The position numbers and the translations under genes were made by a program. A DNA stretch of 64,000 bases from Acholeplasma sp. (lineage in GTDB: Bacteria; Bacillota_I; Bacilli_A; Acholeplasmatales; Acholeplasmataceae): assembly GCA_012838065.1 (NCBI GenBank), contig DUPY01000056.1, forward strand, positions 23,590 through 87,589. Direction: 5' to 3'. The notes beneath the pieces are model-generated. The model was not told the origin of the DNA. It saw only the letters and a list, made by a program, of their open reading frames with translations, and did not search any database. Below are positions 25,453 to 34,968 of the stretch, piece by piece; the first letter of the stretch is position 1; each line of letters begins with the position of its first letter.

Positions 25453-27254
25453 AAACAATAAAAAGAAGACATGAATTGAAACAAGAACATACATGGGACT
25501 TGACGCGCTTGTTTAAAACAGAAGCGGACTACGAAAAAGCATTAAATGAAGTTTTAGAAAAAATTAATAACTTTAAACAAACGTATGAAAATAACTTAAC
25601 AAGTCCACAAGTTATTAGCGAATCAATTAAAGATTATGATGATATTTCAAGAAACTTAAGTTATGTATCAAGCTATGCTAGCTTAAATATCAGTGTTGAC
25701 CAAACAAATGAACAAAACGTTATGCGTTCAGGAGTTCTAGGGAGTAACTTTGGTAAAATTAGTAAAGATTTAGCGTTTTATGGTTCATCACTTGAAATGT
25801 TAGATGAAGAAACACTATTAAAGGTTCGCGACTTAAGTCCACTTAATGTTGGCTTTATTAACAAGGTTTTAAAACAAAAAAAACATGCGCTAAAACCAGA
25901 AATTAATCAAGCATTAAGTGAATTTTCTCAAGTGTTTAGTGCACCATATAGAAATTATGATAAGTTTAAGTTTGCCGATATGACATTTAATGAGTTTACA
26001 GTTCATAACGAAAAACACCCATTATCATTTACGTTATTTGAGAATGAGTGGGAATATGATGTAAATCATGATGTACGAAGAAAAGCATATGAATCATTTT
26101 ATGATACCTTAAAGCTTTATGAAAATGGTTTAGCAAATAATTACCAAACACACGTATTAACAGAAAAAGCATATGCAAATTTAAAAGGGTTTGACTCGGT
26201 CATTGATTATCTATTGTATGATCAAGATGTAACACGTGATATGTATGATAGACAAATTGATGTTATTATGGATAAGTTATCTGAACCAATGCGTAAGTAT
26301 GCAAGATTACTTAAACGTATACACGGATTAGAAGAAATGACATATGCCGATTTAAAAATTGCAATAGACCATGAATTTGAACCAACCATTACGATAGAAG
26401 AATCTGAAAAGTACATGATGGAAGGATTAAAAGTATTGGGCGATGATTATTTAGAAATGGTTGAAAAGTCATTTAAAGAACGTTGGATTGATTTCCCACA
26501 AAATTTAGGTAAATCAACTGGTGGTTTTTGTTCAAGTCCATACCAAAAAGGTTCTTATATTTTATTGAACTGGAATAACAAAATGGATGAAACCTTTGTA
26601 CTAGCTCACGAGTTAGGACATGCTGGTCATTTCTATTTTGCTGGTAAACACCAAAACTATTTTGATAATCGACCATCGCTATACTTTATTGAAGCACCAT
26701 CAACAATGAATGAACTTTTAATGGGTGAATACTTAAAATCGCAATCTAATGATTTAAGATTTAAGCGTTGGGTATTATCAAGTTTAGTCGCTAGAACGTA
26801 TTATCATAACATGGTAACGCACCTTTTAGAAGCAACCTATCAAAGAGAAGTATATCGCTATGTTGATGAAAAGAAACCATTGAGTGCATCCGTTTTAAAA
26901 TCACTAAAACTTAAAGCGCTCAAGGACTTTTGGAAAGATGATGTTGTCATACCGGACTATGCTGGATTAACATGGATGCGTCAACCACATTATTTTATGG
27001 GATTATATCCATACACATATAGTGCAGGATTAACAATCGCTACTGCTGTAGTTAAAAAAGTAAATGAAGGAAAATTAGACATCGAACGTTGGAAAGACGT
27101 CTTACGTGCCGGTGGAACAAAAAATCCACTTGAACTTGCTAAAATGGTTGATGTTGATTTAAGTACAAAGCAGCCATTGTTGGACACTATATCCTATGTA
27201 TCAGATATGGTTGATGAAATCGAAAGAATTACAAATATTTTAGAAGGCAAATGA
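25449..27254 (+). CDS. pepF: Oligoendopeptidase F
   Basis: A 601-residue M3B metallopeptidase with HELGH (His387 to His391) followed by the downstream Glu in FIEAPSTMNE about 28 residues later, forming the zinc site. It degrades oligopeptides in the cytosol. An earlier in-frame ATG at 25422 lies inside the phosphatase gene; the start at 25449 is preferred because AAGGAAG precedes it and the ATGA overlap is typical of coupled genes. Length is normal (about 600). A bidirectional terminator follows. Confidence 0.94.
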   Translation: MKTIKRRHELKQEHTWDLTRLFKTEADYEKALNEVLEKINNFKQTYENNLTSPQVISESIKDYDDISRNLSYVSSYASLNISVDQTNEQNVMRSGVLGSNFGKISKDLAFYGSSLEMLDEETLLKVRDLSPLNVGFINKVLKQKKHALKPEINQALSEFSQVFSAPYRNYDKFKFADMTFNEFTVHNEKHPLSFTLFENEWEYDVNHDVRRKAYESFYDTLKLYENGLANNYQTHVLTEKAYANLKGFDSVIDYLLYDQDVTRDMYDRQIDVIMDKLSEPMRKYARLLKRIHGLEEMTYADLKIAIDHEFEPTITIEESEKYMMEGLKVLGDDYLEMVEKSFKERWIDFPQNLGKSTGGFCSSPYQKGSYILLNWNNKMDETFVLAHELGHAGHFYFAGKHQNYFDNRPSLYFIEAPSTMNELLMGEYLKSQSNDLRFKRWVLSSLVARTYYHNMVTHLLEATYQREVYRYVDEKKPLSASVLKSLKLKALKDFWKDDVVIPDYAGLTWMRQPHYFMGLYPYTYSAGLTIATAVVKKVNEGKLDIERWKDVLRAGGTKNPLELAKMVDVDLSTKQPLLDTISYVSDMVDEIERITNILEGK

Positions 27255-27257
27255 AAA

Positions 27258-27288
27258 AAATCCCACCGATTAAAGGTGGGATTTTATC
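27258..27288. terminator. Bidirectional terminator between pepF and gpmI
   Basis: AAATCCCACC (27258-27267) pairs with GGTGGGATTT (27275-27284), with A-run before and T-rich after. It serves the convergent genes. Confidence 0.9.
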
Positions 27289-27299
27289 TTATTAATAAA

Positions 27300-28835
27300 T
27301 TATTTACGAATAATTAAACTCTTACCTGTCATTGCTTCAGGTTGTTTAACACCTAGTAAATCTAACATTGTTGGTGCAACATCACAAAGTGCTCCACCAG
27401 ATGCAACTTCAATAGAAGGATCCGTAATAACAATTGGCACTAAATTTGTTGTATGCGCCGTATGTGGTTGACCAAATTCATCGCGCATTTTTTCAGCATT
27501 ACCATGGTCAGCTAAAACGATAGCTACACCACCAATTTTTTGAATAGCTTCAACAACATCTTTTGTACATGCATCAACTGTTTCAACAGCCTTTGTTGTT
27601 GCTTCAATAGAGCCTGTATGACCAACCATATCTGGGTTCGCAAAGTTTAAAATCATTGTGTCAAATTGACCACTTGAAATTGCTTCTACCGCTTTATCAC
27701 GAACTTCGTATGCACTCATTTCTGGTTTTAAATCATAAGTTGATACTTTTGGTGATTCAACTAAAATGCGTGTTGCCCCTTCATAAGTTTTTTCAGAACC
27801 GCCATCAAAGAAGAAGGTTACGTGTGCATATTTTTCAGTTTCAGCAATTCTTAATTGTTTTAGTCCGTTTTTAGCAATCACTTCACCATAAATATCATCA
27901 AGTGTTTGAAGTGGGAAAGCAATTAAGCCTTTAACTGTTTCATTGTAATGCATCATTGAAACAAATAAAATATCATCTAAAACATGTTTTTTATTGAAAA
28001 CAGCTTTACCAGCAGTTACATATTTATCTGTAGCTTCTGGATTTGAAATTGCGGTTGCAATACGAATGGCGCGGTCTGGACGGAAATTTGCAAAAATAAC
28101 AGCGTCATGATCTTCAATTAAACCAGCTTTATCGACTAAGAATGGAACGATGAACTCATCAGTTATACCAGCATCATAAGATTCTTGGATACCCTTTAAT
28201 GCGTCTGGTTTCATTTCGCCAGATCCTAAAGTCATGTTATCGTAAGCTTTTTGAATACGGTCCCAGTTGTTATCTCTATCCATTGCATAATAACGACCAG
28301 ATACAGTCGCAACTTTAATATCGTGTTTTGTTAAGGATTCTAAGTAACCTAAACCACTTGTTTGAGCAGTATCACGACCATCCATAAATGCATGTAAGTA
28401 TGCACGATCTTTTAGTCCATGTTCATTCATTAAATCAAACAATGCTTTAATATGGGTTGTATAAGAGTGTACGCCACCTTCAGATACTAAACCAAGAACA
28501 TGAATTTTACCGTTATTTTTCTTAGCATGGTTAATTGCGGCTAAGAACGCTTCATTTTTATAGAATGAACCATCTTTTATAGCAACATTTATTCTTGTTA
28601 AAGATTGGTATACAATACGACCAGCACCTAAATTTAAGTGTCCGACTTCACTGTTACCCATTTGGCCATCAGGTAATCCTACAGCTTCTCCACTAGTAGT
28701 TAATGTGCTGTTTGGATAATTTACAAATAAACTATCCAAAAATGGTTTTTTTGCAAGTGAAACAGAATTTGAGTCACTTGCTGGGGCTAAACCATAGCCA
28801 TCCATAATAATAAGTCCTACAAATTTTTTATTCAT
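27300..28835 (-). CDS. gpmI: 2,3-bisphosphoglycerate-independent phosphoglycerate mutase
   Basis: A 511-residue glycolytic enzyme interconverting 3- and 2-phosphoglycerate. Alkaline-phosphatase-type metal site: LIIMDGYGL near residue 12 (Asp), QMGNSEVGHLNLGAG near 58 (catalytic Ser), MDGRDTAQTSG near 150, and ADHGNAEKM near 440 plus HTAHTTN. The longer frame extends upstream, but GGAGG lies directly before the ATG at 28835 and the protein then starts MNKKFVGLIIMDGYG as expected. Enolase is at 30495 on the other strand. It reads from its own promoter, divergent from ribU. Confidence 0.96.
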   Translation of the reverse strand: MNKKFVGLIIMDGYGLAPASDSNSVSLAKKPFLDSLFVNYPNSTLTTSGEAVGLPDGQMGNSEVGHLNLGAGRIVYQSLTRINVAIKDGSFYKNEAFLAAINHAKKNNGKIHVLGLVSEGGVHSYTTHIKALFDLMNEHGLKDRAYLHAFMDGRDTAQTSGLGYLESLTKHDIKVATVSGRYYAMDRDNNWDRIQKAYDNMTLGSGEMKPDALKGIQESYDAGITDEFIVPFLVDKAGLIEDHDAVIFANFRPDRAIRIATAISNPEATDKYVTAGKAVFNKKHVLDDILFVSMMHYNETVKGLIAFPLQTLDDIYGEVIAKNGLKQLRIAETEKYAHVTFFFDGGSEKTYEGATRILVESPKVSTYDLKPEMSAYEVRDKAVEAISSGQFDTMILNFANPDMVGHTGSIEATTKAVETVDACTKDVVEAIQKIGGVAIVLADHGNAEKMRDEFGQPHTAHTTNLVPIVITDPSIEVASGGALCDVAPTMLDLLGVKQPEAMTGKSLIIRK

Positions 28836-28927
28836 AAGTAATAATCCTCCAAACGAATATTCACTAGTATTATACAAGAATTATTAGAAGAACGTATGTA
28901 TAAAACGTTTTCAATAAGGGTGATGAC

Positions 28928-28955
28928 TTGTAATATGTTATTTTGATGGTAAAAT
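28928..28955 (+). promoter_or_regulatory. Promoter of the FMN riboswitch-ribU transcript
   Basis: TTGTAA at 28928-28933, then extended -10 TGGTAAAAT at 28947-28955 (TAAAAT at 28950), 16-base spacing. The riboswitch starts about 17 bases later. Confidence 0.68.
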
Positions 28956-28971
28956 AAAGGTACATTTAAAT

Positions 28972-29078
28972 ACTTCAGGGCGGAGTGAAAGTCTCCACCG
29001 GCGGTAAAGTCCGCGAGCCTACGGGTTGATTTGGTGTAATTCCAAAACCGACAGTTATAGTCTGGATGGGAGAAGTTA
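28972..29078 (+). promoter_or_regulatory. FMN riboswitch (RFN element)
   Basis: The conserved aptamer is recognisable: AGGGCGGAGTGAAAGTCTCC at 28976-28995, CCGGCGGTAAAGTCCGCGAGC after it, then CCAAAACCGACAGTTATAGTCTGGATGGGAGAAG to the end. This binds flavin mononucleotide. It stands directly before ribU with a terminator in between, so FMN is expected to shut off riboflavin uptake. Confidence 0.95.
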
Positions 29079-29107
29079 TATCTTTTTACGGATATTATTT
29101 TTTGTCT

Positions 29108-29139
29108 GATGCCTTGAAGTAGGGCATCTTTTTGTTTTT
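29108..29139 (+). terminator. Expression-platform terminator of the FMN riboswitch
   Basis: GATGCC (29108-29113) pairs with GGGCATC (29122-29128), then TTTTTGTTTTT. In the absence of FMN an upstream antiterminator should prevent its formation; I did not identify the partner with certainty. Confidence 0.82.
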
Positions 29140-29174
29140 CTAAGATAAATAACCTATTCAAAAGGAGGATATAT

Positions 29175-29909
29175 ATGAATCGAATCGTCGATTTTATGAA
29201 GGCTAATCAAAACGCAATTGAACTTATATTAGCCATCGTTTTAGTGTTAGCACTTGTGCTATTGTTTGTTGTTGGTCTAAAGTACGAAAAGAAAGATTTA
29301 ACCAATTCAGAACGTATAAAGAAAATGACAGCCATTACCGTTTTATCGGCAATGAGTGTGGTATTGTACTATTTTATTAAGTTTCCATTAGGTGCAATTC
29401 CGATATTCTCATTTATTCCTGGTTTCTTAGATATACATTTTTCTGCAGTACCTATTTATATTGGTGGCTTTTTATTTGGACCTATCACCGGTAGTATTAT
29501 TGTAATTATTCGTATGTTAGTAAAACTTCCAGCATCATCAACCTTAGGTGTTGGCGAGTTTTCAGATTTACTTATTGGTTTAGTCACTGTATTGATTTCA
29601 TCAATTATGTATCATAAAAACAAGAGTAAAAAGACAGCAATCCGTGCAATCGTATCAATTATTGTAACATGGACCATTTTCTCGATTTTCTCAAACTGGC
29701 TCTTTGTTTTACCATTTTATATGGGTTTATACGGCGAACAAGCAGTTTTAGGAATGCTTATGGTTGTACCAAAAGTTACAGCAGAAAACTATATGTTACC
29801 TTATTTGTTAATTGCTGTGTTACCATTTAACTTAATTTTGTCATCACTTGTAAGCTACATAACATTTATAACGTATAAGCGACTTTCAAGAATATATAAT
29901 AATCTCTAA
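29175..29909 (+). CDS. ribU: ECF transporter S component for riboflavin
   Basis: A 244-residue membrane protein with about six to seven helices. An N-terminal anchor (residues 15-37) precedes the S-component core from residue 48, where MTAITVLSAMSVVLYYFIKFPL, HFSAVPIYIGGFLFGPITG and the PASSTLGVGEF loop match RibU. The S component binds riboflavin and docks on the shared ECF ATPase module, which is not in this window. AAAGGAGG precedes the ATG. Control by the FMN riboswitch supports the substrate assignment. Confidence 0.93.
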   Translation: MNRIVDFMKANQNAIELILAIVLVLALVLLFVVGLKYEKKDLTNSERIKKMTAITVLSAMSVVLYYFIKFPLGAIPIFSFIPGFLDIHFSAVPIYIGGFLFGPITGSIIVIIRMLVKLPASSTLGVGEFSDLLIGLVTVLISSIMYHKNKSKKTAIRAIVSIIVTWTIFSIFSNWLFVLPFYMGLYGEQAVLGMLMVVPKVTAENYMLPYLLIAVLPFNLILSSLVSYITFITYKRLSRIYNNL

Positions 29910-29939
29910 CTTATGTTATACTTAAAACTAGGTGATAAC

Positions 29940-30392
29940 ATGAATAAAACAGTATTAAACAACATCAAATTATCTTTATTATCTGGTCTAAAACTTGTAT
30001 TGATTGGGTCTGTGTTTGTTGCTGCATTAGAAGTAGCAACCAGTGTATTTAATATACCCATTTCACTACATTGGATTGCACTATTTTACCTTGCAAGAGA
30101 AATTGCTATAAGAATAAGAAGTCATATATTTTATGAACATAAGATATTCCCGTGGTTATCTGTTATATGTATGATTTTATTATTTTATATTTCTGGTGTA
30201 TGGAGTATCTTGATTATTAATATTTCGATTGCTCCTACGATTAATTTTGAACTTGTAAAGATTGCGCTAAATCCAGTTTTTAGATTTTACTTTTTATTAC
30301 CTTTAGGTAGCTATTTTTACCAAATAGGTAACATTATTGAAGTTTTATTCTTTCTTGCGGTTTTAATTCTTTCATATCGCTACACCAAGTAA
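29940..30392 (+). CDS. Small membrane protein of unknown function
   Basis: A 150-residue protein with four predicted hydrophobic helices (about 15-38, 43-60, 75-95 and 125-148) and a conserved-looking ARE motif (FYLAREIAIRIRSH) after the second. Size and four-helix layout recall PsiE-like or EamA-fragment proteins, but I do not recognise a family. The frame is open from 29913, but AGGTGATAAC before the ATG at 29940 picks this start. It lies 30 bases after ribU and may be read through from the riboswitch transcript. A TATACT at about 29917 could be a separate -10. Confidence 0.6.
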   Translation: MNKTVLNNIKLSLLSGLKLVLIGSVFVAALEVATSVFNIPISLHWIALFYLAREIAIRIRSHIFYEHKIFPWLSVICMILLFYISGVWSILIINISIAPTINFELVKIALNPVFRFYFLLPLGSYFYQIGNIIEVLFFLAVLILSYRYTK

Positions 30393-30436
30393 GCGTTTTT
30401 ATGATTTATCCGCTTTAATAATTGAATTATTTTGTG

Positions 30437-30442
30437 TATAAT
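30437..30442 (+). promoter_or_regulatory. -10 element of the eno promoter
   Basis: TATAAT at 30437-30442, in the gap before eno. The best -35 at 17 bases is TTTAAT (30414-30419), a weak match. Confidence 0.55.
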
Positions 30443-30479
30443 AGTGTCGTATAACAATAGGCGAATTTAAATTAAATAA

Positions 30480-31790
<1,311 letters not shown>

Positions 31791-31802
31791 GTTAAATACA
31801 AT

Positions 31803-31845
31803 AAAAAAGCACTCAAGTTACTCATAACTTTAAGTGCTTTTTTTA
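31803..31845 (+). terminator. Terminator of eno
   Basis: AAAAAGCACT-AAGTTA pairs with TAACTT-AAGTGCTTTTT over a long stem with one bulge on each side, then a 7-T run. Confidence 0.9.
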
Positions 31846-31947
31846 TGCGTTTTTTCAACATGAATAATTGTTCATAAAACACTTTACTTTTGTATATAAA
31901 ACATGTAAACTAATACATGGAATTAAAGAATAGAAAGGGAAGATTAC

Positions 31948-32490
31948 ATGACAAAAAAACTAAATCCAGCACCGCTTGGCTTATTAGGATTCGGCCTAAC
32001 AACGATTTTATTAAACATTCATAATGCTGGTATCATTTCATTAAACATTACAATTATCGCAATGGGCATTGCATTAGGTGGTTTGGCACAAATCATCGCA
32101 GGTATTTTAGAATTTAAATTAAACAACAACTTTGGTGGTACAGCGTTTACAGCTTACGGACTATTTTGGATTTCACTTGTCTTAATTTGGACAAATGAAT
32201 ATGAAATGGTTGCTGCAGACAAAACGAGCATGGGCTTTTACTTACTCTTATGGGGGATATTTACAGCATTTATGTTTATTGGTACATTAAAACACAACAC
32301 CAATTCAAAAATTACTTTTGGAACATTAATGGTTTTATTTTTCTTACTTGCAATTGGCGATTTTGCAAATAGTGCAGTCGTTACACAAATTGCAGGATAT
32401 GTTGGCATCTTTGGTGGCGCTTCGGCTTTATATGGTGCAGTTGCTCAAATTTTAAATGAAGAATACGGTAAAGTTGTTTTACCATTATAG
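31948..32490 (+). CDS. Acetate uptake transporter, GPR1/FUN34/YaaH (SatP) family
   Basis: A 180-residue, six-helix membrane protein. It has NPAPLGLLGFGLTTILLN at residue 6, the family signature NPAPLGL, and then regularly spaced helices with the central G-GLAQIIAGI-E stretch. SatP proteins form hexameric succinate-acetate/proton channels. For a fermenter this could work as an acetate exporter. A short terminator follows, so it is a single-gene unit. GGGAAG precedes the ATG. Confidence 0.9.
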   Translation: MTKKLNPAPLGLLGFGLTTILLNIHNAGIISLNITIIAMGIALGGLAQIIAGILEFKLNNNFGGTAFTAYGLFWISLVLIWTNEYEMVAADKTSMGFYLLLWGIFTAFMFIGTLKHNTNSKITFGTLMVLFFLLAIGDFANSAVVTQIAGYVGIFGGASALYGAVAQILNEEYGKVVLPL

Positions 32491-32513
32491 TTTAATATAT
32501 CGATCAAATGATG

Positions 32514-32540
32514 AAAGCACGATAAGGTGCTTTTTTGTTT
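32514..32540 (+). terminator. Terminator after the acetate transporter gene
   Basis: AAAGCAC (32514-32520) pairs with GTGCTTT (32527-32533) with a T-run TTTTTTG. Confidence 0.85.
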
Positions 32541-32620
32541 GGATAATTTCGTTAATAAACTTGTCTTATTAGGTGAAAGAAACATAAGTACAAAAACAAC
32601 TTATAAATACTGACATTTCA

Positions 32621-32629
32621 TGGTATACT
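32621..32629 (+). promoter_or_regulatory. Extended -10 promoter of the fused ABC gene pair
   Basis: TGGTATACT: a TG extended -10 with TATACT at 32624-32629, about 45 bases before the ATG. -35 (TTATAA at 32601-32606) is poor. Confidence 0.55.
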
Positions 32630-32676
32630 ATGAGCAAAATAGGCGATGAAATTTTATAGACAAGGAGATTGAGAAG

Positions 32677-34968
32677 ATGCATTTGATTGAATTAAAAAAT
32701 GTCTCAAAATATTATAAATCCGAGGATAACGTATCCGTTGGTATGAAAAATATATCTGTTGGGTTTGACTACAATGAGTTTGTAGCTATTACAGGCTCTT
32801 CAGGTAGTGGTAAAACAACGATGCTAAACGTTATTAGTGGTTTAGATGGCTATGAAGATGGTGAAGTTTTACTCAATGGTGAGGAAACTTCACACTATAC
32901 AATTGCAGATTGGGAAAAATATAGAGCAGCATATGTTGGTTTTGTCTTTCAAAACTATAACATCATTGATTCTTATACTGTATTAGAAAACGTGATGCTT
33001 GCTTTAGATATTCAAAATTATCCAAGAAAGCTTAGAAAAAAACGCGCACTTGAATTAATTGAAAAAGTCGGATTACTCAGTCACAAAAATCATAAAGCAT
33101 CTAAACTTTCTGGTGGACAAAAACAACGCACAGTTATTGCTCGTGCGTTAGCGAAAGACTGTCCAATTATTGTAGCCGATGAACCTACAGGAAACTTAGA
33201 TAGTGAATCAGGCAACCAAATTATGTCTTTACTTCATGAAATTAGTAAGGACAAATTGGTAATCGTCGTTACGCATAACTACACACAAGTAGAGCCTTAT
33301 GCAACGCGAAGAATTAAAATGCATGATGGCGTTATTGTTGAAGACAAAGTAATTAAAAAGACGCACGATTCAAATACTATCCACGAAGCCAAACAAAGTA
33401 AAATGGGTTTTTTATCGATACTTAATTTTGCAGTAAAAAACTTATTTGCACAACCAAAACGATTCATATTTATTTTATTACTACAATTTATTGTGGTAGC
33501 TGCATTGACGTTTGTATATACCTCACAAATTCAGCGAATTAGAGAAGCAGGACTTGCTAATTCATCATTATTTCAGATGGTTCCAGATAATCGTTTAATT
33601 GTTATTAGACGCGATGGCTTAGAGATGAGTGAGTCTGACATTGAATATTTAGAAAAACTGCCGGATGTAAAAAAAGTTTACAAGCATGGTGAAAACTTTA
33701 AATCGTTCCAAAATCAATATATTCGTCGCGATTTAAATTGGACAACACGCATACAATATATTGATGCAGCAAAAACTGTTAGTAAACGTCATATTGAGGG
33801 GCGAATGCCTGTTGCAGAAAACGAGGTTTTAGTTTCACGAGGTCTAGGTGGCTACATTGGTGAAACAATTTATATTACAGGATATCCTGCATATTATATG
33901 TCTAATAAAGAATCAGTTCATATTTTTGAAGATGAGCAATTTTATGTAACAGGAATTGTTGATACCGTCGATAGTGTCTTATATTTATCGGATGAATATT
34001 TAGCGAATCCAAACAAAAATAAAACATATCTTGATGCAGAACTTTACGCATCAATGTATGATCAAATTACGTACGGTGATGAAAAGGAAGCACATATTGG
34101 CGATAATCGTTTTGATATTTTAGATTACGATTTTAACGATGAAATGATTATTGATGAAATTTATGGAAATGATGATATCTACGGCGGTGTAATACAAAAT
34201 CATCATGAAGATGCTGTAGAAGTAGACATTGAATGGACATTTGATTATTATGATTACAAGGCTTATCCAATCGCACGTCAAGACTTTAAGATTACGACAA
34301 CAGAAAAAATTATCATCAATCCTAATTTAAATGAAGAAAGGTTATTTAAAGCAATCATTATAAGTGCAAAACGCTTTGAAGACATAAAAACTGAAGTACT
34401 TGATCAAGTTTATGAATATGCAAAACGCGAGTCACCAAAAACGACTGCTTTAATTGTTGGTGGCAGAGCAAGTGGCAATCGTCTACTAAAAAATATTGAT
34501 ACGGATACATACCGAATCTTTTATCCAGCAAATGTCAAAGATCCGTTAAGACCCGTTTATGTATTCTTATTTACGCTTCTGGCAATTGTTACGATTGGAT
34601 TGGTTGGAAGTTTCTTATACACAATCTTGCATGCAGTAACGAAAAACGTTATGGCGGCACGTCAAAAAGACTTTGCGATATATCGTTCGATTGGTGCAAA
34701 CAAAAAAGACTTAGGACGACTTGTTATTATCGAGCAAGTAATCTTATCGATTTTTGCACTCATACTTGTAATAATCGCATTTAACATCTTGTCATACTAT
34801 GTGCTTTCAATTGCTCGGATTGTTGATTATCTCATTTGGTCAGACTACATTGCTCTATTTATTATCTTTGCAATATTTGGTGCACTATTAGGCATGCGAT
34901 TTAATCGTAAAGTATTTAATCAAACGGTTGTTGAAACATTATCGCTTGCTAAGGAGGATATCCTATGA
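32677..34968 (+). CDS. MacB-like ABC transporter, ATPase fused to FtsX-type permease (first of pair)
   Basis: A 763-residue protein. Residues 1-230 are a LolD/MacB-class ATPase: GSSGSGKTT near 40, Q-loop FVFQNYN, signature LSGGQKQR near 145 and Walker [11 protein letters not shown] near 168. A first membrane helix is near 263-283, a large extracytoplasmic region of about 330 residues follows, and three helices near 627-755 carry the FtsX-like end ([24 protein letters not shown]). This class pushes substrates or transmits force from the outside, often for peptides, lipids or lipoproteins. It overlaps the second gene by 4 bases. The substrate is unknown. Confidence 0.88.
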   Translation: MHLIELKNVSKYYKSEDNVSVGMKNISVGFDYNEFVAITGSSGSGKTTMLNVISGLDGYEDGEVLLNGEETSHYTIADWEKYRAAYVGFVFQNYNIIDSYTVLENVMLALDIQNYPRKLRKKRALELIEKVGLLSHKNHKASKLSGGQKQRTVIARALAKDCPIIVADEPTGNLDSESGNQIMSLLHEISKDKLVIVVTHNYTQVEPYATRRIKMHDGVIVEDKVIKKTHDSNTIHEAKQSKMGFLSILNFAVKNLFAQPKRFIFILLLQFIVVAALTFVYTSQIQRIREAGLANSSLFQMVPDNRLIVIRRDGLEMSESDIEYLEKLPDVKKVYKHGENFKSFQNQYIRRDLNWTTRIQYIDAAKTVSKRHIEGRMPVAENEVLVSRGLGGYIGETIYITGYPAYYMSNKESVHIFEDEQFYVTGIVDTVDSVLYLSDEYLANPNKNKTYLDAELYASMYDQITYGDEKEAHIGDNRFDILDYDFNDEMIIDEIYGNDDIYGGVIQNHHEDAVEVDIEWTFDYYDYKAYPIARQDFKITTTEKIIINPNLNEERLFKAIIISAKRFEDIKTEVLDQVYEYAKRESPKTTALIVGGRASGNRLLKNIDTDTYRIFYPANVKDPLRPVYVFLFTLLAIVTIGLVGSFLYTILHAVTKNVMAARQKDFAIYRSIGANKKDLGRLVIIEQVILSIFALILVIIAFNILSYYVLSIARIVDYLIWSDYIALFIIFAIFGALLGMRFNRKVFNQTVVETLSLAKEDIL

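Noticed and set aside
28832..29161. 109-residue frame on the minus strand upstream of gpmI
   Set aside because: It is antisense to the FMN riboswitch and terminator, has no ribosome-binding site fitting it, and its sequence is low in coding character.
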